From Pyrenula massariospora (taxonomy: Eukaryota > Ascomycota > Eurotiomycetes > Pyrenulales > Pyrenulaceae): 64,000 nt of DNA. The notes beneath the pieces were generated by a model. The model was not told where the DNA came from, ran no database searches, and saw only the letters and a program-made list of their open reading frames with translations. Positions 23,704 through 34,163 of this stretch are shown piece by piece. The DNA lies in contig JAGFMI010000020.1 in assembly GCA_021030905.1 (NCBI GenBank), positions 186,001 to 250,000 on the forward strand, in the 5' to 3' direction. The position numbers and the translations under genes were made by a program. Numbering within the stretch: position 1 is the first letter of the stretch; every line of letters starts with the position of its first letter.

Positions 23704-25217
23704 AGCAATGTTGTGAGCTCTACGAACTTTATTCATTCTCACTAAGACTTGATTGTTCTACGAGAGAAATAGCCATGATCTGCGTCAAAGTGCTAGGGAG
23801 GCAGCCCTGTTAGGCTAGGCTGCTCTGGCCAAAGAAGCAGCTCGCGATTACAGACCACTACAGGCCTGTCAGCGTTTTAAGGGCTGTGAAACAGGTAACT
23901 CTGAATTCCTGTGCTAAGAAAATCAAATGCGTTGAAGCTGTTGGTTACCTTTACGCCGAATCATCGAAACCAAACACCATTAAAAGAGCTGCAGGAGACG
24001 TCATCCCAAGAGAAGCGCCGTCATAATGACACCTATTTTGACCCCACCAGAAGATGGCGCAGCCCTCCCCTGGCATATCGCACAAGGCTATGCTAGCTTG
24101 GACATACTGCTTGACGGAGCCTATAGAGAAGTGCTATCTAGAAGTACGTCATCTCCTGTCAGGCCTCAGCAGAATGCCTTTGGTGAATGGCAAGCTTGCT
24201 TCAGCCTCTATGCCGTCCATTGAGTAAAGCCCGGTGGATACTTAGAACCGTATCCGAGCTTCTATGTTGGTAATCTTCCTTTGGCCTTCTGTAAGGTAGG
24301 TGCTTTTGCCGTGGGCCACTGATCTCTACATTGCTCCCGCGAGACGTTGCAAGAACCCCCCCTCTTCTTCCTCCACTGCTCTCAACGGTTCAAAAGCAAA
24401 CTTTGCAAACCGTCCTTAGAGAGGCAAAACCTTACAAACCACCCCGAAGCGTCAAGTACACGACCCTGCCAAGCATTGCGCTCTCCTTCTTCCCTACCTA
24501 ATTTACAAAATCCACAACTCTATTCTACTACCCTTCCCCTCCCTATCCCGTCACACCGGCTTCCCCATAATGCACTTCACTCACTGATATCATCCTCCCA
24601 ACTAAACCCCTCCCTCACAAATGCACCCCTTGCCAATCCGACAGTCTCTCCAATATACCGTCCCGTCTCTATTACTCATCTAACCACCCTCCTCTCCCTT
24701 CAACCCTACTCCCACCCACCCCTCACCTCACCTCGTGCCGCTCAAGTCCTCCCTTCTAACAAACCCCTCCCCATAGCCCTCAAGTCCCTATCTTCCTCCT
24801 GCCTCACCGACTAATCCACGTTACATCCCAAACCCAGCACATCAGGACCATCCCAAGACTACCGCCACACCATCCCCATCACCTCACCCTCCCCACCACG
24901 TAGCCCCCCATCTACCTCTGCACGCCGTGCATTAGGTAGGAGGACTGCACCCAGCAGTAAGCGCTCTATTTCCATCATAGTCCTAGACCCAGAGCTGGTT
25001 TGGGTTTGTGTGTTGGTGGGATACACACTCTTCAAGGCCAAGAGTCAAGCTAGAGAAGCGGAAAGGCGACGCGGGAGAAGAAGGTAAGGTATGCACGTTT
25101 CAATTTGTTTGGTCCCTCTCTTGGATGGCTATATGCATATACATCAACGTCAATAACGCTTAACTCTTAGCTCCGAAAACCCCATCATCCCATCCCACCA
25201 ATCCCATCCTTACCCCC
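23704..25217. other. Intergenic, possible small gene not resolved
   Basis: About 1.5 kb. 24460-24830 is strongly pyrimidine-rich. From about 24860 to 25085 a plus-strand frame without ATG reads through a Ser/Pro stretch into a plausible membrane segment (LVWVCVLVGYTLF) and a basic end just before GTAAGG. It could be an exon of a small membrane protein, but I could not find its start. A short frame at 24026-24223 has no recognisable family. Confidence 0.35.
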
Positions 25218-27135
25218 CTAAAACAAATCCGTAACCGCCCCCTGACTCGCATCCCCCACAAGCCGTACATACTTCGCCAACACCCCCCTCGTCACCACCC
25301 TCCTCGGCGCCCTCCACTCCCCCCTCCTCCTCCCCATCTCCTCCCCCCCAACCCCCACCACCTCCAGCAAATTTCTCTCCGCATCAATCGTAATCTCATC
25401 CCCCTCCCGCACGAGCGCAATCGGCCCCCCCACCGCCGCCTCCGGCGTCACATGCCCCACGATAAACCCATGGCTCGCCCCCGAGTACCGCCCGTCCGTG
25501 ATCAGCGCGACATTCTTCAGTCCCGCGCCCATGATCGCCGCCGAGGCTTTCAGCTGCTCGGGCATGCCCGGCCCGCCCTTCGGACCCTCGTAGCGGACGA
25601 CTAGCACCAAATTCGGGGAGTGCGGGATGGAGCCCGACTTGAGCGCGGCGTCGAGTTGGGTTTCCTTCTCAAAGACGAGGGCGCGGCCGGTGAAGCGGGT
25701 CCCTTCTTTGCCGGTGATCTTGGCGACGGCGCCTTGCGGGGCGAGATTGCCGTGCAGGATCTGGATGTGGCCGGTGCGCTTGATGGGGGAGGAGAGGGGG
25801 CGGATGATGGTTTGGGACTCGGGGAGGGAGGGGGCGGAGGATACGTTTTCGGATAGGGTGTGGCCGGTTATTGTGGGGATTGAGCCGTCGAGTAGGCCTG
25901 CGGCGATGAGGAGTTTTTGGACGGCGGGGATGCCGCCGACTTCGTAGAGGTCGGCCATGTAGTATTGGCCGGAGGGGGCGAGGTTGGCGATGAAGGGGAT
26001 TTTGTCACTGACGCGTTGGAAGTCCGCCAAGGTCAGGTCGACATCAGCAGTTTTAGCCATGGCAAGGAAGTGAAGAACGCCGTTTGTGCTACCGCCGAGG
26101 GCCATGAGCATAACGAGGGCATTCTCAAAGGAGCGCTTGGTTAGAAGATCGCGGGGGCGGATGTTCTTTTCTAGGCAGATCTGAATTGCATCGGCGGCTT
26201 TGACGCATTCACGCATTTTGGCAGGGGTTTCTGCTGGCGTGGACGAGGAGCCAGGGAGGGTGAGGCCCATGGATTCAATTGCCGTGGCCATCGTGTTTGC
26301 CGTGTACATGCCTCCGCAGGCGCCGGCACCTGGGCAGGCGTGTCTTTCTATATCTTCCATTATCTCATCTTTAGTCTTACTTGTATCTCCGCCGTCCTCA
26401 GGTTGCTTGAGTGTATTATACATGTATGCTCCAGCTGCCTCGTAACATGTCGATATATTGATCGGCTTTCGCAAGATGTTCGAGTATCCAACTTTAATAG
26501 TGCCACCGTAGATCATCAGAGATGGGCGGTTGTGCCTTACCATACCCATTACACATCCGGGCATATTTTTGTCGCATCCAGGAATCGTGATGCAGGCATC
26601 GTGAAATTGGGCACAGGTCACGGTTTCCACACTATCGGCAATAATCTCGCGAGTTTGCAATGAAAAGCGCATGCCTAGGGCCTGTCAATTATAGAGTCGC
26701 ATACTATTGAAATGACCGAACCTTCTCCTCCCATTGTGATTGCGTCTGAGACCCCTATCGTATTGTATTGCCAGCCAAGCATTCCCCTATTCATGACCGC
26801 CTTTTTCGTCTCTTTGGCCAAGTCTAGCAAATGCATGTTACACGGATTCCCCTCCCACCAGACAGAAGCGATGCCGACATGCGGACTATTCTTCATCGAC
26901 TGCCGATCCGGTACTCCAGCAGCGTACAACATTGCCTAGGTCGATGAGTCAAATATCGCTCTGTAGGTGAAAGGCGTACCTGTGCGCCTGGGAAGTCATG
27001 GTCTCTTGTCAAGGTCGAAGAGTACTTGTTAAGGAGAGGCTGGCCATCTCGGGTGGCATTTTCAGACTGGTGAGGGAAGTTGAGGTATCGTGGCTCTTCG
27101 GGTTCTTGTTGTTTCTGTAAATTTGAGGGTTCCAT
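25218..27135 (-). CDS. Dihydroxy-acid dehydratase (IlvD/Edd family) paralogue
   Basis: There are three exons, 27135-26980, 26935-26722 and 26674-25218, giving 608 residues. The family catalyses dehydration of 2,3-dihydroxy acids using an iron-sulfur cluster. Visible landmarks are GNPCNMHLLDLA, PGCDKNMPGCVMGM and CPGAGACGGMYTANTM, which supply the cluster cysteines, and GRYSGASHGFIVGHVTPEA with the catalytic Ser. The start is the first ATG in frame. The N-terminus (MEPSNLQKQQEPEEPRYLNF) is acidic and Pro-rich and does not look like a mitochondrial targeting peptide, so this may not be the main Ilv3 of valine and isoleucine synthesis. It may instead be a cytosolic paralogue or a sugar-acid dehydratase. 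The 3' part is extremely C-rich on the plus strand. Confidence 0.88.
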
Positions 27136-27888
27136 TTTTGGGTTGGTTTCTGTCGCCAGCGACACAACGTAGTGATCAGACGTGTACAGGACCCACCTTT
27201 GAAATCCTTACCTTATGTATGTACGAGAACGATAAAGTATAGCGACAGAGTAGCTGTAAGGTGCGAATTGGGTAAACATGACAAAGTCCCCAATTGAGTG
27301 GGAACACCCCACTCTGGCACCTCTGTCGGTTCAAGCGGCAGCGAGTGGGAACTAGCGGATTGCAGAGCATTCTGGCGGTCTGTTCGCTGGCCGGAGCCTA
27401 GAGAAACCCATGAGTTGTTCGCCATGCATGAGAACATGCCGTGGGAGAATCGTGTCACAGTGTTGTAGCGACCTGGCCTGGAGTCTGGCTGTTGGGATGA
27501 ATTCGGCATCGACCAAAACAGCCTTTCCTGGCCCCAGAATGTCTGCGGCCAATCATCGGCTTCGTAGCCCCACGCGACCTTGGCACAGGCTGTGCGGACT
27601 TTGAGATGGGTGCGACGTGCAAAAGTGTCCTGATGCCCAACAAAACATTGTTTCACGTCCAGTCGTCTTCGAATATAAGATGCGGCAATCGAAGTATTTG
27701 AGAAATCCCTTGGAGGCTTTGGAAATCTCCTCCAACCCTTGCACTCCCCTGGCCTGTCGTGCGAGGCACTCTACATACCTTCCTGGTACATAGCCAGGAT
27801 AATACTTCCGGCTGTGGTGAATCCGAGCTGGGACGTCGGAGGCCTTGTCTATCGCTCGCGAGCTATCTAGAAGCTGTTTAATGCTGTC
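27136..27888. other. Divergent promoter region
   Basis: A 753-base gap between the dehydratase gene (minus) and the hydrolase-phosphatase gene (plus). Several minus-strand open frames overlap and none has family support. I see no repeat. Confidence 0.5.
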
Positions 27889-29880
27889 ATGGATTTTGTA
27901 TCCGGACGGCTGGTAGAGACTAGGAGGACTATGGAGGTCTTCCGGAGAAGCTGGCTTAATGCAGGGCCGCTGGTCAAGGGAGTCTCTCTTTTCGGCTTGC
28001 TCGCTTCTTCTATCGTCATCTACGAAAAGCTCATTCGGACTCCGCTCTTACTGATCGTTGAAAAGCTGAAGAACAGATGCTTGGCTCTTTGGTCAGACGC
28101 TGACGCCGCTAGCACTGACCCACCAATTGTGAAGAAGCACTCGACTTTCCAGGCTTTCACAACGCCGTATGCAACGTATCCAAGCATTAGAACATTCTAT
28201 CATCCGCATCCGCAAGAAAAGAAGCTGCCGGATGACGCTAAGCCGCTCCCGCTTCTTGTATTCGTGCATGGTTTAGGGGGCAGTATGGCTCAATTCGCGC
28301 CAATACTTGGCAGCCTCGTCAATGTTGCTCCTTGCTTAGGTATCGACTTTCCTGGTTGCGGTCTTTCGTCTTTCGCACCTCGCAAGTGGGAAGCTTATTC
28401 AATCGAGGCGATCACTGCACTCGTCGATGCTGTCATTGCAAAATATCGTGCGGAGTCGCAAGGAGTTGTCTTGATTGCGCATAGCATGGGTTGCTCGGTA
28501 TCCGCCATGCTAGTCTCGAAAAACTCGACTCACATGTCTACTGTACGCAATCATATCTTAGGCTTCATTGCTCTATGTCCTCTTGCTACTCCGCCCTCTG
28601 AAAAGCAAGTCAGCTTTTATCGAAAGCTTCTGCATGTCCCCAATCCGATCTTCGACATGTTTCGCTGGTGGGATCGCCGTGGTGGATTAGAAAGCAACAG
28701 TGTCAAGCGGAACACCGGGAGTCAAGCAGGAATTGACACCAGAAAGCTGCAGGAGCGCTTCAACGAGCAAAGTCGTACCCCGGTCTGGAGAAGAATGGCT
28801 TGGGGTACGCTTCCTGAATATAAGCAAGATGGGAGTCGAAAGGGTGGCGTCCCAGGCAAAGAGATATGGTCAGGTGTTGATGTTCCGCTCTTCCTTGTGG
28901 CCGGTGAGGCCGACGCGTTAACGAAGCCAGAGAATGTAGGACGAATTGTGCAATACCTAAGGAGACCAAGCCTACCCGAAGGATCCGCTGATATGGCTAA
29001 TGGCGATGTAATACTGCCAGATGCTTCAAAGGTTCATGATCAGCGTCCCGGTGCATCCCCAGCTCAAGAGCTAGCCAACGAAGAAAGATTTGGCATTGAT
29101 CCACGAACGCGCCACGTCTCCGGTAGCAAGTCACAAATCATCAAGACGTCCATACTGCCCTCTCCAGCCTCCCATGCCCTTTTTTATGATCATGCCACTT
29201 ACCGCACTCTTGCTGGCCTTGTTGTTGACTTTCTCTCTACCTGTGTCTCGCATACCCTTTCCCTAGGCTGGCAGCTCCAGCAATTGACCACATCCGGGAA
29301 ATGGGACGTCAAAAACCTTGAAAAGTGGAAGGGTGTCGCCCCGGTGTCCCAACCTATTGGTCCAAATGGTATGTTTCGGGCACTCAAGACTCTACGCGAA
29401 CAGGATGAGGAGCATACTCCCGTCAAGTTCGTCAACAAATGGAAGGGCAAGATCTATGCATTAATTGATATTAGCCATGACAGTCCCATCTACAACCCTG
29501 CCGAGCTTGAAAAGGGGGGCATACAGTATCACAAATTTCCTACAGTCTCCAAGATACCGCCTACTGTCGAGGAAGTGCAGGATTTCATTGCTCTCGTGGA
29601 GCGACTTCGAACCGAGATCTCTTCGTCCCTCGATAATCGATTCAAATCGAGCGGAGAACTCCCCGCGATCGGTGTTCATTGCCATTATGGGTATAACCGG
29701 ACTGGATTCTTTATCATCAGCTACTTGATCGAGAAGAAAGGATATCGGGTCCAAGAGGCCATTGACGAGTTTGAACGGCAGAGGGCACCTGGCATTCGTC
29801 ATGACCATTTCCTTGATACACTCTTCGTTAGATATTGTGTCGGGCTGAAAAAGGCGCCTACTGTTGTTGAAGGATCGTGA
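27889..29880 (+). CDS. Alpha/beta hydrolase fused to a capping-type phosphatase
   Basis: A single exon encodes 663 residues. A hydrophobic stretch near residues 30-50 may anchor the protein in a membrane. The alpha/beta hydrolase part has the oxyanion motif FVHGLGGS (about 124-131), the nucleophile elbow AHSMG (about 198-202), an acid in AGEADALT and a candidate His in PASHALFYDH. Residues of about 480-655 form a Cys-based phosphatase domain with VHCHYGYNRTGFF (HCx5R). Its surroundings, IYALIDISHDSPIYNP, GIQYHKF and RAPGIRHDHFLDTLF, resemble the RNA 5'-triphosphatase domain of animal mRNA capping enzymes (Mce1) and PIR1 more than ordinary dual-specificity phosphatases. Both active sites look intact. 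The substrate is unknown. Confidence 0.85.
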   Translation: MDFVSGRLVETRRTMEVFRRSWLNAGPLVKGVSLFGLLASSIVIYEKLIRTPLLLIVEKLKNRCLALWSDADAASTDPPIVKKHSTFQAFTTPYATYPSIRTFYHPHPQEKKLPDDAKPLPLLVFVHGLGGSMAQFAPILGSLVNVAPCLGIDFPGCGLSSFAPRKWEAYSIEAITALVDAVIAKYRAESQGVVLIAHSMGCSVSAMLVSKNSTHMSTVRNHILGFIALCPLATPPSEKQVSFYRKLLHVPNPIFDMFRWWDRRGGLESNSVKRNTGSQAGIDTRKLQERFNEQSRTPVWRRMAWGTLPEYKQDGSRKGGVPGKEIWSGVDVPLFLVAGEADALTKPENVGRIVQYLRRPSLPEGSADMANGDVILPDASKVHDQRPGASPAQELANEERFGIDPRTRHVSGSKSQIIKTSILPSPASHALFYDHATYRTLAGLVVDFLSTCVSHTLSLGWQLQQLTTSGKWDVKNLEKWKGVAPVSQPIGPNGMFRALKTLREQDEEHTPVKFVNKWKGKIYALIDISHDSPIYNPAELEKGGIQYHKFPTVSKIPPTVEEVQDFIALVERLRTEISSSLDNRFKSSGELPAIGVHCHYGYNRTGFFIISYLIEKKGYRVQEAIDEFERQRAPGIRHDHFLDTLFVRYCVGLKKAPTVVEGS

Positions 29881-30582
29881 ATGGGATATAGTAGCATCCA
29901 ATTACGAGTGCATTTATAGCTCCACAAGTCCCGCACTGCTCAACTACCGACTACTTTAACAATGTCTCTTCGCAGATCAGGAGCTTTTGCCGCTTAGAGG
30001 TCTTCAAGATACAACTTCTGGTGTCATGAAAAGTGCACTGTGATCTTTGCAGTCAAGGGCGCAAAAGCTTTGGAGATCAAAGTGAACCGGCCGAACTCAG
30101 CAAGGACAAGGAAGTTTGAACTGATCGGCAATAGCACCGAGGAGATTCCAGACGATGAATGAGGTCAGTAGAGTCTAGGAATGGAATTGCAGGTGGAGGT
30201 CACAATTGAGTCAACAAATCTGAAGAATACAGGATGATGAATGCAGTGCTCCGGCAGGCCCAAGCGAATTACCTTAGTGGAATCTGGACCCGTTAGAAAG
30301 GGGCGATGTAATTTTCCTGTTGTCTTCTAAAGAGGATCAATTGTAATTCAGATCTAAATGAGATTCCGAACGAGATCGAGAAAAGATTCGTTGCCTCTCC
30401 TCTTAAGGCGGAGGTGTTCAAACGTAACTATCCGCGTTGTGCACCTTGGCGGCCAGCCTTGGTCGGATCATTCTCGGCTCCGGCCTTCTCAGAAATAATG
30501 CCCGCTCAAAAAGCTCTCGATAGAACAGCCAGGAAGCTGTCTCAACCAATCTCTACGTACAAGGTTACAATCTTCTTGAAGT
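29881..30582. other. Intergenic with one protein-like fragment
   Basis: A 702-base gap. It contains the fragment at 29962-30162 described separately; the rest shows nothing recognisable apart from the presumed promoter of the 2EXR gene at 30583. Confidence 0.45.
29962..30162 (+). pseudogene. Protein-like fragment with an early in-frame stop
   Basis: From an ATG at 29962 the frame has a TAG at codon 12 and then runs on as a plausible coding stretch (FWCHEKCTVIFAVKGAKALE, then VNRPNSARTRKFELIGNS) to a TGA at 30160-30162. The residue mix looks protein-like and acidic at the end, but I do not recognise the family. It could be a decayed small gene, an exon whose true start lies upstream, or chance. 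Confidence 0.25.
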
Positions 30583-31432
30583 ATGGCAAATAAGGTTTCC
30601 TACGAGCGTCAGACCGTGAGGAGCTCGGCCGTGAACATTCGAAGACGGCCCGAAGCCAATGTGTGCAAGCCATCTCTTTTCATGACTTTACCAGCCGAAG
30701 TCCGTCGAGAAATCTACAAAGCATTATTCAGCGTCTCAAATTATGAAGGCCTTCTCGTCACTGACAGGGCATCAAGGCGTGTTCAGGAAAACCTGGCACT
30801 TCTAAGGGCCGGAACGTCAATCCGTTTCTCGCAGAGCAAAGCTGCAACCATCCATTGGCCATCGCAAACACGATGTGCATTTCGTTACTCCGCTGGCATT
30901 TTTCCCGAAATTCTCAGAACCTGCAGATTCATCTACTTGGAAGCATTGCCAGTACTATATTCTGAAAATTATCTAAGCCTTTGCACTAGATGCATGTCAA
31001 GACGTAGCTGGTGGAAAGACGCGAGATTGATGTCGAAGATCAGTCATTTTGCTGCAAATGAAGTGCGCTACCTTGCCCTTAATATCTTCGTGCAAGGCAC
31101 TACCGAAGTTGACCCAGACCACATGTCTTTAACAAATATGGAAAATTTGACCATGATATTGCATAGCTTACCACAGCTACGGAGAGTCGAACGCATCGGC
31201 GTGTCTTGTGCAGTGGGGAATGTAACACATGCAACGCAAAAAATTGCTGAAAGTGTGGTCGCCGGGCATCCAACGCTGAGAAAAATCTCATGGTGGAACA
31301 TTTATGTTCCCTTGAACGAGACCGCGAGGCACCATCTAGACGTCAAGCTGCTTGCTGAGAGCGAGGACCCCGGAAGTGTGGTAAGTGGAGAAGAATGCAT
31401 GCTGGCTACTATTGTTGACACAGCTCTATTAG
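30583..31432 (+). CDS. 2EXR-domain protein (copy 2)
   Basis: There are two exons, 30583-31380 and 31424-31432, giving 268 residues. Residues 30-48 carry FMTLPAEVRREIYKALF and a second block ILRTCRFIYLEALPVLYSEN follows, the two conserved motifs of the 2EXR family. The last exon adds only Leu-Tyr and the stop after a 43-base intron (GTAAGT...ACACAG) that lies at the same place as in the other two intact copies. Reading through the donor would add 18 residues without homology. Function is unknown in the family; F-box-like substrate recognition has been suggested from the N-terminal motif. Confidence 0.72.
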
Positions 31433-31941
31433 TATGAAAGCTTTATCGTCGGCCCAGTTGAAGACGGGAATAATGCCTAACGGTTCTTGATAAGCGGCGT
31501 CCTGGCAGCGAACATTCTGGTCTATTGACGCATTCTGAAGGCGAATGTTTAGGATCGCTAGTTCGTCGAGCGAAATATCGAAGTCTAGCAGGGGAAGTTC
31601 TTGTTGATCGAATACGATCCGTTTAAGATGTGTTGCTACAGATTGCACGGATCCACCATAACGACAAGGTTTCCAAGCCATTGCCTTTACACCTAGCTAA
31701 CGGTGAAATTTAGAGAGGCATATTCGCCTTCGGTAAAGTATTGGTTCGGGAAAAAAATATGGTCGTCGTTCGCTCCTGCCGTCTGTTGAATATTTAATTG
31801 GAGGACCATTCGTTTCAACACAACCTAATCACCGATTGTGTTTTTCTCACTCATCAATCACCGATTTGTTTCAATCCTCTATTAATTGGCATCCATAGCT
31901 TGCAACCAAGAGAGACCTTAACATCCTCGCAAGTCACAGTC
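31433..31941. other. Intergenic between two 2EXR genes
   Basis: A 509-base gap. A minus-strand frame of 90 codons (31681-31409) runs into the end of the upstream gene. Its residue mix is fairly protein-like (LPLLDFDISLDELAILN), but no family, start context or partner exon supports it. Confidence 0.4.
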
Positions 31942-32837
31942 ATGAAGAGCGATACTGATGACAAACCACTGTCTTTGCAGGTGAGGTACGGCAATACTCT
32001 TTCGGAGGTCATGCATTGACACATTCCTAGACGTCAGATGTCTGTCACTTCTTAGAGTGGCTGTCGCCTGAGCTCCGTCTTCAAGTGTATAGAGAATTAC
32101 TAACCGCGGATAATCATGATACTCTCCATCAGGAACTCGAGCCTAGGTCTCGCACCGGGACATTTTTTCGACCTAGATGGGATGTAGATGTGGAAACACA
32201 CGGCGCATGTAACCTATGTCGTGAACATAGAAACGCCGCTCCCTTCTTTGAGATTCTTCTAGTCAATAAACAGATCTACGAGGAAGCTCTCCCTATCCTT
32301 TATGGAGAGAACTGGTTCAGTTTCTGCGCAGACTGCATTTTGGAGACTTCAGCGAGCTCTTTAGTTGCTAGCATTGAGATGTCTACTGTGCTTCCTCTCC
32401 TCCGTCATGTTGATCTTAGCACCATAGTCTGTGGACAGGAAGACTTTGAAGATCTCTATCCAGAAATTGGATGGTACATCATCAGTCCAGACGTCTTCAG
32501 TCTATGCGACATCTTCGGTCTCCTAAAAGCCTGTCAGCGACTTCAGACGGTTTCCGGCCTCAACATCGCGTGCAATGTGAACGAGATCGAAACGAAGATA
32601 ATAGATATCACAACCAATCTTTGTGCGGGGCACAGTGGCCTTCGAAAGCTTTTCTGGAGGCAACTCCGCGCAAATGAGAGTGGGCTGAAGAGTACCCAAA
32701 TTGAGATGGTCATGCTGGAGGTCAAAATGCTAGCACACGGACAAAAGGCCGGAACGATGGTGAGTACGGTAAAGCTGTTACAATCAAGGTTTGAAACTAA
32801 TTACATTGATAAGTATCGGGAAGAGCGCATCCTCTAA
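31942..32837 (+). CDS. 2EXR-domain protein (copy 3)
   Basis: There are three exons, 31942-31980, 32031-32759 and 32814-32837, giving 263 residues. The first exon encodes 13 residues (MKSDTDDKPLSLQ). The first intron (GTGAGG...TTCCTAG) brings FLEWLSPELRLQVYRELL into frame, the 2EXR start motif, for which no other in-frame ATG exists nearby. The block ILLVNKQIYEEALPILYGEN follows. The last intron (GTGAGT, an AACTAAT branch site, then AAG) lies after KAGTM, the position conserved in the other copies, and leaves a terminal exon of seven residues. That intron is 54 bases with no stop, so its retention would also give an open frame. Confidence 0.7.
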
Positions 32838-33300
32838 TACCTGACCTAGCTCTCCGCATGCAATTCGTGTCGAGCAAATAGTAGTTTACCCGCTTGGCCA
32901 TTAAGGTCGGCCCCTTGGTGCAGTGGCCTGCTCGACATTTCGACTATCTGGAAATGAGATGGTACGGGATGCATCTACCATGGCGGAACGAAGAATGTCA
33001 ATCTTGAAAAGAAGATTTGGCATTGCTACTTGCTGGATGTTAAAAAGTGAGAATTCTGTCATCTCATGGGCTATGTTTTGATTATCAGAGCGGCGAATAA
33101 GATATTGAAGGAATATGGACCACGAGACCCCTTTGATGACAACAACCTCTGAGGAGGATTGTTAACAAAAACTTTACTCTCGTGAACCTATTTGCGTTGC
33201 ATGTACTATCGATCCTATACCTCGAACACTAACAAAAATGTCCTCGGCAATCTGTCATTTCCCCACCATGATTTCGAACACTAGAAGCCCGCCTTGCCTT
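32838..33300. other. Intergenic, nothing recognised
   Basis: A 463-base gap after the third 2EXR copy. It contains only short open frames. Confidence 0.45.
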
Positions 33301-33597
33301 TCACCACCCTCCATCGACACCCACCATCCACACCGCCCACCGCCCTACACCAATGTTTCTCGTCTTTACTATCCGGGCAACCTTCGCTGTCGGGTTGGAG
33401 ATGGCGGCATCGAAAGTGGACCAGTCAAGGAATTGGCTTCCACAAACAAAGGTTACGCCCCTGGCATAGGCAAGTCCCTGGATCATCCAAACTCTTTTCC
33501 AGTACGACCAAATCAGCAGATCTTCCAAAGCCCGCTGATCACCACCCATGCCAATAGATATCCTACCGTCTGAAATCAAATCATCCTGCATTGCCAT
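33301..33597 (-). pseudogene. HET-domain gene fossil, downstream part
   Basis: This minus-strand frame carries GGDQRALEDLLIWSYWKRVW and VTFVCG, the late blocks of the fungal HET (heterokaryon incompatibility) domain. It has no start region of its own and no C-terminal domain. Another HET fragment with the earlier blocks lies 2.1 kb away on the same strand in the correct order, so the two look like one broken gene. The residues QDDLIS occur at the facing ends of both fragments. Confidence 0.6.
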
Positions 33598-34163
33598 GGC
33601 TATCTGCAGATGAATTTACGTACAATTGTGCGAAATATAAGTCAGAATAGGGGTATCCAGCCGACGCTAAGATAGTGCGGGGGTTAAGAATATTGTCTTT
33701 CAAGTTGAGAGTCACAGAAGCCACCTTGCAACCTTTCGACGCTGCAAAATCGCAGATCATCAAAGTTAAGATTCGTCTGAAATGAGTCATGCCGATCAAA
33801 TCAGGGTTTCCGACCATTATCATCCTAACGTAGCTGACGCTCTGCAAGAAGGCGCGGGCGGAATCGAGGGTGCTTAGCCATGTGAGTCATCTAACTTAAA
33901 GGCTAGAAGCGCCACAAGCGAGATCGTGGCTTTACTAGCATTGAGATCTAAGACAAGGTAATGCCCCGCGCAGCAAAAAATATCCTATCCAATACGGCCT
34001 ACACGCTTCTTCAACCTTTAATTTATTCTTCCCCCTTTCCACTCTTTCTTTTGGGGTTTTTGATTCTTTTCTTCTCCGTCCTGTTTGAGGCTCCCCCACA
34101 TATCCCGAAACCAAAAACGGCGACTAAGACTCTCCAGCAGCGCAGGTCTCCTACCTAGCCAAA
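33598..34163. other. Left flank of the acyltransferase gene
   Basis: A 566-base gap lies between the HET fossil and the acyltransferase ATG. It probably belongs to the segment inserted into the HET gene and holds the acyltransferase promoter. No terminal inverted repeat or transposase was seen. Confidence 0.4.

Noticed and set aside
31409-31681. 90-codon minus-strand frame overlapping the end of 2EXR copy 2
   Set aside because: No homology recognised and it overlaps a better-supported gene on the other strand.
32905-32960. tRNA-like A-box sequence (TTGGTGCAGTGGC)
   Set aside because: No B box, no acceptor or anticodon stem that pairs.
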